NCBI GenBank assembly: GCA_050084985.1
Contig: JBITNC010000001.1
Location: forward strand, 198,152,001 to 198,216,000
DNA from: Nageia nagi
Taxonomy: Eukaryota > Pinophyta
DNA length: 64,000 nucleotides
Reading direction: 5' to 3'
In this document: in pieces, positions 50,500 to 61,633 of the stretch
How the letters are laid out: each line of letters opens with the position of its first letter
Numbering within the stretch: position 1 is the first letter of the stretch
The notes under the pieces: generated by a model
Databases searched by the model: none
What the model saw: the letters and a program-made list of their open reading frames with translations, nothing else
What the model was told of the DNA's origin: nothing
Program-made: the position numbers and the translations under genes

Positions 50500-53400
50500 A
50501 TATGTAAAGGTAGTGCAGGATTTAATTTATGTTGGTTGTTAAGCCTTACTATAGGTATTATCCATAGTAAAAGCATGAGATTAAAACCAAAAATAAATGC
50601 ATGAAGCACTATGTTATCAAAATGCTTAAGGACTATTGCATATTATTCTATTTGTAACAACCTTTAATTTGCATTAATCGTTAAGCCTTTCTATAGTTAT
50701 TACTCCTAGTAAAAGCTTACATGATTAAAACCAAAAACAAACACCTACAATGCTATGATATCATGATGACCATGGATGGCTATCCAATCCAACACCCATT
50801 GCACACCTAGAAACCTTTACATTGAAGCATTACAAAAGCTTCTTAAATTTGAATTGAGTATTGAAACATGTTGATTCTAATGTCATAAGGTCATCACATT
50901 GGATGTCAAAATTCTAAAGATATGGTGACATCATGATAATATCTATTATCCAATGTTGTTAGGATCAATGATCACCAAAAGGATAGTGATGATTAAGTTA
51001 AAGTTCAAATCAAAACTTTAGCGTACAACGTGCCCAACAAGTCTTCAGTACATCATGTAAGGAAGATGAGTGGAGCATCATGGAATATTGCTTCAACAAA
51101 AACTAGAGTAATTTGATGCATATGCATCGTGGGTTGTTTGATGTGATGCAAATCAAAGATCAAAGCAAGTGGCTTGCTCAGTATCTCGGAAACTTCTAAA
51201 CTAATATCCACTTTATCACCATGTAATGCCACGAAGATAATGTGCTACCATCGTAAGAGCTTAAAAGCACTAAACAAAGGCCTTGCTTGATGGCATCAAC
51301 ATCTTAAGAACCACCCAATCAATTGTAGATTATGAGGGGTGAAAAATCATTAGGAGCAATTGTGTTGAGTTGTTCAAGTCTCTTGGTATTTAATAAGATG
51401 GTGAGTCGTGACATATCAAACTTATGATAATAGTAGGAGCACAATCAATGGGTTTAGTAATCATCAACGATAATAGGAAGTAATGGGTTGGTAAATGACA
51501 AGGCCCTGGCTTAGTGTCCATGTAGACCACTCCAATTTCTACAAGACCACATGACTAGTGTAGGTGATGCAACAAGATTGTAAGGTTCAAAATGGTGATA
51601 ACATTGATAAGCATAAACCAGCATTAGATGGCTGACATAGATTTACTGGTGCGTTGGCTAGAATCACTCACTTCCCATAAATAGAAAAGCTCAATTTTTC
51701 CTCCATTTCTGAGGAATTCCTTGTTGCTAGGTTAGCAATGGATTCTCCTCTGCAAGATTCCTTGTTGCTAGGCTAGCAATGGATAACTTACTCCATATTT
51801 TGCATTTTTTGTTATTATTAATATTTTTATCCTATTTTTAATGTTTTGTCAAACACTATTAAAGGTAAAGTCAATGTTTAACACCCTTTAAATCTATTAG
51901 TTTGTAGGACCTATCAAGAGTTGTTAAATATCATAAATGTAGAGGGTGGGAGTAGAAATTGAGGTGTTCGATGTGGGTGTCTTCATACCTCATTTGTCTC
52001 CCAACTCCCTTGGCAAGAGGTTTGATAAGTTATTATATGAAAGTATTAATAAACATCATCATAGTGTGCTTGATCTAGTTTTAGAATTTTGTTTTTATGA
52101 TTTATTTTTATTGTATGGATGTGAGTAATTGTGATCAATTGTCTTCGAGAGTGTTCTTGTTTTTCTTGGAATATCTGTACATTATTCAATGTTTTTCTTT
52201 ATATGAAAAACAATCATTCAAATACTTAATTAATATATATTTACTTTAGAACAAACTTTGATAGATCCTACAAACCATTGAATTTAAAAGGGCGTTAAAA
52301 AACAACTTTCTATCTGTCTATCATTGATAAGGGGAGTTACAACCTATGTCAGCCACCTTAATCAACCACCACCTCAGGTGGACTCAATGTCCATAAAAAC
52401 CCAGTACTAATATGTTCATTTGAAATTTGTCGCATTACGACTTCAATGTTGTGCACATTACATGACTTGCAAAGTGGTCCCTCGTACCATAGGCATAGTA
52501 TATATGTTAAAAAATACATTTCTTACACACACATGGAGAGACAATTGCATGTGTGCCTATATTCTTTCAGCTTTTTGGTTTTAAGGGATAATATGATTAT
52601 TTTCTCGAAAAGAGGAACACATTCTGGAGGTCTTTGTGTCAGCCTCTCTATCTGGTTCAGAAATGTTGTGTGATTGGTATTTGAGTGAAAGTAAACATCC
52701 GGATATAGAAGATTGGAGCATAAAAATCTGAAACAATAAGATGATTTACCATTTTGCACAGCCACATTGCTGGACATTGATATATTATTTCTAGGGTTAC
52801 AATAAGAAAGTAAGGATATATCATTTCTAGAAGGATATATTATGATATATTTTAGATACTGGCCAAAGAAATTTCCGAGTACCTTCCATCTTACTAAGAG
52901 AATTATTAAAGATGCACTAAAGCTATTAATTAGGTCAAATTTGATACGTTTCTTAGTTTCTATATATAAGGTATACAAATCCAACAATTCTTATCTTTTT
53001 AATACTTACCTGTGAAGTTTTCCACACAACTATTTGTGAAGCTACAAAAATAAGGATTTCCAGAGGGCGGAGCCTGAACTATGACCATTCTTATGCCAAA
53101 GCAAAGAAAGACAAAAATATTGTTTATAAAGAAAAGAATCATTTTGTTTCACACATGGTTTTTACTATTGTGAATATTAAATATTCTAGGAGGAAGCAAA
53201 ATAAATCAAAATCATTATAGATATTACAAGAATGAATGTTTTGTACTTTATCCATCAAAATAAGTTCCATGTAGAATACTATCGCTCTCTTACATTTAAC
53301 TCCAAGAGACGGACATATCAATAGATTGACAACAAACGCAAGACCTACCTGGATAGTATTCTTATAAACACAAGTTAAAACATGAATAAGTGACCTCTAA

Positions 53401-53746
53401 AAATATTATGTACCATAAAATCCTATGATAACTCTTACAAATACAAGCCCCCATTCATGGCTTGCTCAGCCACATGTGCATAGCCTTTGCTCTTTATGGA
53501 CCTAATTGGCCTTTTGATGTCAAGAAGAAAAGAATTATCCATAGGATCATAATGAATCTGAATAAACCACTACTACAGAAATGAAACAAGAATGCCTCTA
53601 ATGATTTGGAGAATATAAGTTCTGGGAAAATAAGTCATGCATGGATGTCTGATCCTCTTGACAGCAAATACCAGATTGAGGACTTCTATTACAGCAGAAA
53701 AGATATATACTACTAAGAGTTGGATGTATAACTTCTTCAATCTTTC
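50500..53746. other. Mostly anonymous intergenic DNA; gene 3' flank
   Basis: Imperfect duplication of about 100 bp at 50521-50622 and 50665-50768 (gttaagcct(t)...agtaaaagc...gattaaaaccaaaaa). A 27-bp unit (attccttgttgctaggytagc...) is repeated at 51716 and 51757. 52210-52300 repeats the LINE 3' segment of 42548-42650. The minus-strand frame 52523-52987 (154 codons) matches nothing I know. From about 53000 upward the minus strand is probably 3' untranslated region or flank of the RING-CH gene; a sharp splice-donor-like cacag/gtaagtatt (minus) sits at about 53005-53020. Confidence 0.45.
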
Positions 53747-53839
53747 TCAATAAAGCCCAAGCATTCTCAGCTCAGTAACATGCCCAGAATCAAGCTCAGG
53801 AGGCTCTTCATTTTCATTGCGACTTTCAACAATATATTC
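53747..53839 (-). CDS. RING-CH (RINGv) membrane E3 ligase-like gene, last coding exon
   Basis: The minus strand after a clear acceptor (acttacag) reads EYIVESRNENEE then PPELDSGHVTELRMLGLY and TGA (53747-53749), 31 codons including stop, phase 0. The ending P(E/P)LD..HV.(E/Q)L(R/K)(M/I)LGLY is, from memory of the family, the conserved C-terminus of plant RINGv-type membrane proteins. Separated from the next exon by a short intron (53840-54158) with GT (gtgagc) and AG ends. Confidence 0.85.
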   Translation of the reverse strand, partial: EYIVESRNENEEPPELDSGHVTELRMLGLY

Positions 53840-54158
53840 CTGTAAGTGAGACGGATCAATTGCTGATACACATGTACACAACTCAGAGCTTCAATTTAGA
53901 AATAAAAAACTCAGTTTAGGAAGCTGCCATGTTACAAGTCATCTTCAAAACACTCCTTGAAAATTGTAATACATATGAGTGTAAAAACTCTCTCTTCATT
54001 TTCAAAAGTAAAAAGATCAATGCAAGATGGCAATTCTGTCTTGACAATTGAAACAACGAGTCAATATTACAAGATGTCTGAGGTAATTTCACTGGAATTT
54101 AAATTTCTTTTGAACATTTAGAACAAAAGTAGCATAAAATGGGAACAAATAAGCTCAC

Positions 54159-54271
54159 CTTTGTTAATTCTTGCTTGGCAAGAACATGATAATGCCGATC
54201 ACTGATTTTCTGACCACAAATTATGGCAATAAAGAATCCATACAGCAAACCCACCAAAAGCACAGCAAGCA
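54159..54271 (-). CDS. RING-CH (RINGv) gene, penultimate exon
   Basis: 113 bp on the minus strand between acceptor ttactcag and donor gtgagc. Together with the last base of the upstream exon it reads VLAVLLVGLLYGFFIAIICG (a transmembrane segment of about 20 hydrophobic residues), then QKISDRHYHVLAKQELTK, a cytosolic segment strongly conserved in plant RINGv proteins. Proteins of this family carry an N-terminal C4HC3 RING-CH finger and two or more membrane segments and act as membrane-anchored ubiquitin ligases. The RING-CH finger itself is not in the window, so the assignment rests on the C-terminal half. Confidence 0.85.
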
Positions 54272-56229
54272 CTGAGTAATTAAAAACCCCTCTTTGGATT
54301 AGTATTAGACATTGCACACAATCCAAACAGTTTCACTCAGTTATTTCAAGCAATGATCTACATTTAAAAAATGATAAAAGGGAATGATTACAACTAGTAG
54401 ATCTCCAAATTCAACAAAGTCACAAATAATAGTGTCAATTAAAAAGAATCTATGTGAAGGAAACATAACATTACCATTTGTTATTATAGAGTGTTGAAGT
54501 TCTCTTGAGTTTTGTTGTAGGATGTCATAGACTTCTAGAGTTGTGCACCCATCTAACGTTGTGCCCTATGGGGGTGCTTTTAACCTTAAATAAGTAATTA
54601 AAGAACAAAAATTCTTAACATTTTTGCAACTACTATAACCAGAAATACATATCAAGACTCTACACTTCAGCAATCGCTCTGACACATTTTTGTGACTTTT
54701 GGTTGCTCTTTGCAGGTAGTAAGGAGATATTTTCTGTTTGTAATGGTGGTGAAAGGTTTACGCTTTTTTTCTCGTGCTTAACAGAGGTATAACTCCAACT
54801 ATTCTATGCCCACCTACAGAAGAAATGCAGATATTTTTTTGGCTAGAATTAAGAGGAGTCTATTGGTGTTCCCATCCGTCAGAAAATGCATAATTATAAA
54901 CAATAGAGAGACCATTCCAAAATCAATACAATCATATTAATTCAATATGCTTCATGAGGCCCTGGCACTCTAAAATGTTCACACATTACAGTGTACATCA
55001 CCAAGATAATTACCGTAACTGTGGTTACATACTAAAGAAAGCATATTGACAACCTCTAGGCAGTTTTATTTAATTTTTAAAGATATGCTAGAGGGATAGC
55101 GCAGACAACCATATGATAGTAAGGAATTGGGGTTGACAGCCCATGGTAGAGCAGCGAAATCATCCCTAGAGTCGGCCTAATCCTTGATCTTCAGAGCTGA
55201 GTCGCAAGCAGGAGAGATCTTTTATGATGAAACATCACTACCATCTCTAGTTGATCCTTACCAAACATGTTCTTTGAAACCTGAGAAATCTTCAACAATG
55301 TAAATGCCAAGTGGCTTGACTTCGTTGATTCTTAAGGAATGTCATATCTTTTCAACCACTGAACCCTCCATGCTCCCATGCGGTGCCATGTCAACCATGG
55401 CTACATAAGCGGTCTAACCAAGGCAGCTCCATTTCAGCAATTGCATGTGTTTCTACTTAGCATGCAGAGGGTTTTCACCATGAAATGACTCTACAACAGT
55501 CGTTAACTTTTCTCTGTTCTTAGTAATTTCTGTTATCAGCAAGCCTGGATGCGTAACTATCTAAACTTCCAACAAAATTATCCTGCTAACCGAAATTGAG
55601 CTCAACTACAAACAAGCAAATTGTCTCTTTCAAACCCTCATTGTTTCCTTAATTGTGATGGGTTTACCACATCACAAAGCAGAAATGACTTAGACCTATT
55701 TAGATCCATCCCCAACATCATTTTATATTTTGAGCTTGATGTTGTCATTGATAGCAATTTTTCGAGGGAATGACACCTAGATAAGCCACAAAGTAGATAA
55801 GATAAACTTTGGAGATAATATAATCGCGACCCTCCTTTAAATAAATAGTGAGATTGTTCTAGATGCCGTTCAACAAGATACAACTGCTAAATATCCACAC
55901 CTTCAACATATATAAATTTGTAAATATGCAGAAATGCAAAATGAAATTTAGCTCCTCCCTTGTCATGGGGCTATCCAAAATCTCCAAGATTCCACAGTTT
56001 CCATTGAATGGGCAGTGGGAAAATGCCATGGTAACAAATTCTTAAGAAATGCACACTTTGTGAGATGTGGTGAGTTGTCAGGTTGGGGTTGGGGATGAGG
56101 AGGCATTGCAAAGGGAGCGCACTAGGATGGAAGCTCAGGAGGATGACAAAAAAATAACAGGCACAGAACAGGAAAGGCAAGGTGAGAGAATGAGGGCAAT
56201 GGGAGGAGGGGGAGTGAAATAAATTTAGT
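54272..56229 (-). other. Large intron of the RING-CH gene, proximal part
   Basis: Part of the 7.26-kb intron 54272-61530. No recognisable gene; around 55100-55640 the G+C content is higher and a minus-strand frame with few stops is readable (for example AYVAMVDMAPHGSMEGSVVE), which I cannot identify. Confidence 0.55.
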
Positions 56230-56960
56230 TAGGACAGCGTCTCCATCCTGTTGAATGATGGTGATGCCCGATCTAGCAATTTGTCCAAATCATATTTTAA
56301 TGCATGAATAAGTTTGGGCCAATAATAAGTAGTGGAGGAACTAATAGAAGCATGAGGGGGGTTTAAATCTGCAACCACTTTTGCAAGGGAATCCATAGCA
56401 TAATTTTCTTTGCAAAGCATGTGCTTGATATCAACCTTTTTAAAGGTGGAGAAAATGACTTAGCCTTCTTCAATGAGCCATGCAATCGCTAAGCTGACAA
56501 CCTGCCTTTGGATATCACTTTCAGTTATAGTTTTCAACTCCTAGATAAGGAGGTTTTCAATCCCGAGTTCCTTTGCCACCTTCAAACTTGTGGGAAGGGA
56601 TGACATTTCCACCATATTGCATGTTGTCATCGGCAGGATGTAGATTGTAGGATTTTAACTATAATCCTTACTATTCCTTGTTAATCCTCCAGGCTCCAAC
56701 CTTGGCTCTGCCCAGCTCCTTTGAAGAAGCCATCAAAATTCAATCCATGTGTTCCTAGAGGAAGGCAACCGTTTCTTCAATTTTGCTTAAGGACATAAAG
56801 TTTAGCCATCTCAAGGTGTTGTTGCATTTCAGGCCTTTGAGAAAATTTCTAAAATATCCACGTCAATCTTTACAAGGACTCGTTCAATTGGCATGTCTTC
56901 AAGTCTTCTTTTGCACTCTCTCCAGATATGCCAAATAACCATGGAATCCAACTTGACAGA
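56230..56960 (-). pseudogene. LINE RNase H domain fragment in the intron
   Basis: Minus strand: VIWHIWRECKRRLEDMP (about 56885-56945), LGTHGLNFDGFFKGAG (about 56700-56755; compare LNFDGASKGNPG of RNase H), GLTRNSKDY, SLKVAKELGIENLL, and DIKHMLCKENYAMDSLAKVV (56330-56420; compare I.REQN..AD.LAK). Stops and shifts are frequent. This is the RVT_3 type RNase H at the end of plant L1-like ORF2. Confidence 0.83.
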
Positions 56961-57849
56961 CATCTTAGCAAGTTTCTTAGATGGGGAAAGCTACACTACA
57001 AGCAGTTCTTTAAGTATGTCAAGGCATACCAATGAAATACTGAACTTAGCAAAGAAACAACAATATAGTTCCCACATTTCTCCACTCTCGCAGAAAGCTC
57101 ACACCTAGTGGAACGCTCTTCATTTCATGAAAAGCTAGAGAAAACCAGCAATGCGAGTATTTCTTTTGATAGCCATAAAAGCTCAGATTTCAATTCCAAA
57201 TTTTTTAAAATCTCCTGAGAGAGAGAGAGATAACGACCTTTTATGAAGTAGTCCCCAGATTAAGAATTCTGCCATAGGAGTTTATTCAGTTGTCTTCGTT
57301 TGTTTCAATGGTCTGCTGAGGAGTGTCCATAGTTCTTTAGTCACAAGGTCATCAATACCAAGAACCAACCTAAATCTTCCCGTGAAATTTGATACCCCAA
57401 TGGTGACAAAGCGTAGAGGTAAAACAAACTTACTCCAACATTATTGCAAAACTAGTAACTCTCCAACGTTTTTTTTTTTTTTGGTCATGGTGGATATTAT
57501 ATATGAGATTAAACATAATTGTGTGTTGGATTTGAGTGCTCGATATCACCATGATGACCAACGTAACAGATATGAAAAACGATGAATTTTCCATTTCCTT
57601 AAATTGAAAAGGTCTATGGAGCTTATAAAAGCAATCAAATAAAATACAGTTGCGTCTTCTTTAATTCTTTAAAGCCAAGACGTTTTGAAGAGTATTGGTA
57701 TTTTGAAACTCAATAAAGTTGAAACCTACATTACAGGGGTATTATGAGTTTAAAGAAAATAGTATATATCATAGATTTTGATATCACAAATATGCCAAAT
57801 TTGTTCTTCCTAAGAGCATTCCAATATGTATGCGATTAGTGCCAATCTT
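56961..57849. other. Intron sequence without recognisable features
   Basis: Contains a T13-14 run near 57468-57481 and a short (GA)n near 57216-57230. Frames at 56893-57108 and 57382-57585 are not supported. Confidence 0.5.
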
Positions 57850-58520
57850 AGCAAAATCATTTTCTTTCTTGGGCTAAGGATGTCAGAACGATAATTTTGA
57901 ACTGCCAATATATGACTAGACCTTTTCAAGGATATTATTGCCATACAAAACTCAAGAATGAGTTTTTGGGTGGCACAAAGTAATTATAATTTATCAACAT
58001 AAAATAGTAAGTTGAGACACTTGTGGATATTAGAGATAGCCTTTTGCAAAAAGGACAATAGCATCAATGTACAACAGAGGGATGATGGTAACCCAACCAT
58101 ATTAATAACAAGGCACCCTGCTCTAGACATTTCTCATCCTGAAAAATATAGATGCTAGAGATTGAGGGAGAAAGCAGGCAAACTTGCTTGATATATATCA
58201 CAATTTATATCTACTGACCAATTGTAGTTGTGTTTCAAATATGCAATAAGCTTTTCATAAAAGCTACTCAGAAAGTTATGAAGCACGAAAGGAATGCCTA
58301 ATTCTTCCTATGGTTTCCCTAAGTTAGCTAAAGGATCAATAACAAAGGCTTTCTGAAATCAACAGAATAGAAGATCAGTTTTTTATTTTTCTCTGCATTT
58401 ATCAACAAGAATTTTAGAGTTGACAAGGTTATCGATTGTCATGTATTGGCTTCTAAAGCCAGATACCATTTAAACCTATTGTTGGTTTCAGAAATCCAAT
58501 GAATAATATGTCAAGAAATA
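57850..58520 (-). pseudogene. CR1/jockey-like LINE reverse transcriptase in the intron
   Basis: Minus strand, several frameshifts: GFRSQYMTIDNLVNSKILVD (about 58420-58480), SVDFRKP (about 58365), GIPFVLHNFLSSFYEKLIAY (about 58250-58310), and PLLYIDAIVLFAKG (about 58045-58085), where YIDA replaces the catalytic YADD. Same broad LINE group as 41369-42470. Confidence 0.8.
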
Positions 58521-61500
58521 AGCCATATAATTTTGCTAAATAAGGGCTGATTGTGATCATGATACTTTGACAATGGCAAGTCCATTTGATGTTAAAATGA
58601 GGATGATTAAACTTTCAGTCCACTCTTTGAGGAAGCGATGCAGAAGCACCCAAGAGTGTCAGGGATCCTACACAAGGAAAAAGAAGGTTATGGCACATTG
58701 TTTTGTTGAATTCTAGAATGTCATCATTTTGTGAAAGTTGAACACTCACAGAAAATGGAAGAAAGGCATCCCCAAGGCATCTAAAACTGGATTAGAGAAG
58801 GAAACAATCCAAATATCACTTCCAACCCACAAGATTTGATTGCACTCTCAATTGAGGAATTATTAAGCAATATTAAGGATTATGCACTGCAATGGTAGAA
58901 AGAGAGAGGAAACCAAATCAAAAGCATAATACAGCAATCAACTAGCTGAAAACAGAAGCCAAGAGAGAGGGCATCCAAGGAGGGCAGAGCAAATGTGATA
59001 GAAATTGTTGTTAGTAAGAAAAATTCATTGGATAAACAAAATTATCCATTTTTCAATAAGATTTATTCCAGACTATCAAATACATAATTGGTTTGATTTC
59101 ATTAAGTTATCATTTAAGAACTCTGTTCTATAATTGTTTACTTATATTAGTTGGTTGTGCACTCTAACTTGGCTGAGCAATTGACAGCTGATTGAATTAA
59201 ACCTTCAGTCAACTAGTAACGTGAGATTAGAACAGAAAATCCACAGCATGACAGAGAGCAAGGAGAGCATATCTATTTTGTATAAATGCCATTAAATAAT
59301 CTAATTGATGAAATCTTAAGAAGGAAATGTATTTTAAATGTACGAAGAATGAAGGCAAACAGCATAAAGTTTTCTTCTACCTAATTGAAGACTCATACAT
59401 GCCCCCCGTCCCCGCCTGAAGGATCAGTTGCAGATGAAGAGATGGAATATGGATAAGAAAAAAGTAATATCATGAAGCTCAATGGTTTCAAAGCGGAGGA
59501 TGATGAAGAGAAAGTTTTCCCATATGTGAATGCTTGAGAGTTTCTATTCCATATGAAATAGTTTTAATCAAACTTAAATTCAGCAGAAGCGGCTTACAAG
59601 TTGGAAATAAGGACTGAAGAGAACTAGGTCTGAAACAAAGAGAGAAGCAACAGCTCCAACCATGAGAAGAAGAATTATAAATGAAATTCTAATATGGAAG
59701 GAATTTTTAAGTCATGCGAAGAGAAATACAAACAGCAGCAACAAGACTTATACAGATCACAGATTTCATGACTAGAATTTCAATGAAATTGTTGACCTCT
59801 GGACAGTATAGGAGCTATCTCTACTGTGATTGGCTTGGGCACTTAGGCAGTGGTTAGTTGACCACTAAGCATGGGATTAGCGCATTGGTTAGGCTTTATT
59901 ATAAATAATAGTAGCCATGCTCAAAGGCTTCTTGTGTATTGAAATCTTTTTGGTTGTCACACTCCTGCAATTATTTGATGTGACATCTTCTATCTTTATG
60001 TACTTTTGTATTGGATAATGGGCTTTACAATTGCAAATATTTCAATTATTGTATTATCTTATGATTATATTGAGGTAATAACATGTTCCAGAGCAGTTAT
60101 TGTCATAATTTACAAGTTGGTTCATAACAAGTGGTCTCAGATCATGTTGTTGACTACCTGCAAAACATGTATACAGGTGAAAATACAGCTCACAATACCA
60201 TGCCAGACTTCAGATCTAATTCTAGTATGATTTGTCTGCAAATTGTTTTGCTCCAATATTGTTTGATCAGGATTTTCAGTTTCATCCTCTAGGCTTGATA
60301 CTTGTTATTACACAGAAAAATGATGGTATGGACCACAGGCAACGTTGGATTGTGTATACCATCATTTTTGTTTCGTATTGTACATTTCTTCATGAACATG
60401 TATTAACTTCTTGTACCTCCTTTTGGATGGGAGTTTTGGCTGGGTTTGAAGGAGAATTTTCTGTCAAAGCATATGCACTATAGCCTACCTTCATGATGAG
60501 AATAGTAGAAATGGTAAATAGCACAATGTAAAGAACTGCCAATCATTGATGCCAACATTGCCAAGCATGGTAGTCAAACTCTCCAAGTCTGGAGAGTACT
60601 CACAAATAACCTAGCCAAGTTGATCAAAACCAGTACTCACATTCAACTCACAAGTTTTTGAGGATGACCAATTTTGATCGAGTTTTTTCCGGTTATGTAG
60701 TAGACTCAAGAGTTTTTGCTGACGTTTTGGCAAGTCACAAGTTTTACTGATTTATATGGAAAAATCAATATTTTAATATTTTTTATCCCTAAGTTTTTGG
60801 CAAGTTTTTACCCAAGTTTTCACCGAGTCTGAGTTTTAACCGAGCCAAAGCCTTGTTGAGTTTTGCAGAGTCCAAGCTTAACTACTGAGATGCCAAGTGA
60901 TAACAAGCTTGTAAGTACAGAAGATTTGACCTAGATTGCTGAAAGAACTTTATCAATGAGATGCTTTCCATTTTTAAGTCCGAACAAAACAGTCAAAAAA
61001 TTTGAACACAAGAAATGATGCAAGAGCATTCATCTCATGGAAATAGTAGTATTAGGTTTCCTATTATTGAACTAGTGGATCAACCTAAAAAGGTTAAGAT
61101 ATTGATAAGATGTTATTCTTGTTTGGTATTATTTTTGTACTACATTACATTAAGGTGGGAACTGTTTTCAATAAAACCATCCCCGAATTGTTTTTTTCTT
61201 TTACGTAGAGAAATAGAACAATTTTTCTGGTCATATAAATAATAATGGATTCTCTCATTTTTTGGTGTTGAAATTCAGCTAGAATTCTGTACTTTTATTT
61301 AGTACTTACTACTTTGTTATATGACCAGTGCACTTCCTTAATGTTACATAAATGTTCTGACACTTGGAGCTCATAGTTGACTTCTGTCATTTATGAACAA
61401 TCCTGTGAATTTTTTCTTCACAGAAAGGCCTTCTTTAAGCTTGAATCAAAATGTTAATAAAAGCATACTAGACCACTACTCAACTGAACTAAATGCCAAT

Positions 61501-61530
61501 TAGCCGTGATCAAGATTGGTAAGATCATAC
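58521..61530 (-). other. Large intron of the RING-CH gene, distal part
   Basis: No gene recognised. 60590-60885 is a short degenerate repeat rich in caagttttt, ccgagt, gagtttt and their complements (tcaccgagtctgagttttaa), resembling a short interspersed or MITE-like element; identity uncertain. Around 59890-59910 a ttattataaataatag TATA-like motif sits in LTR-like sequence. Frames at 60006-60230, 60232-60483 and 61015-61242 are unsupported. Confidence 0.45.
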
Positions 61531-61633
61531 CTGCAAGTAAGTAGAAGCCATAAGGGTGTTGCTCATAGCCAAACATTTCTTTTAGCTCTTCACCATAAAA
61601 TTTGTAGACCAGTATACCCAAAAGAGCAACAAC
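61531..61633 (-). CDS. RING-CH (RINGv) gene, third-last exon
   Basis: 103 bp on the minus strand between acceptor tttcctag and donor gtatga: VVALLGILVYKFYGEELKEM then FGYEQHPYGFYLLA and one base (G) that joins TG of the next exon to give Val. The reading frame joins perfectly across the 7.26-kb intron. VVALLGILVY starts another hydrophobic segment, so the exon encodes a loop between membrane segments. Upstream exons, including the RING-CH finger, must lie beyond 64000. Confidence 0.82.

Noticed and set aside
52523-52987. 154-codon minus-strand frame
   Set aside because: No recognisable domain and no splice or codon support; possible chance frame or part of the gene 3' flank. Kept only as a note.
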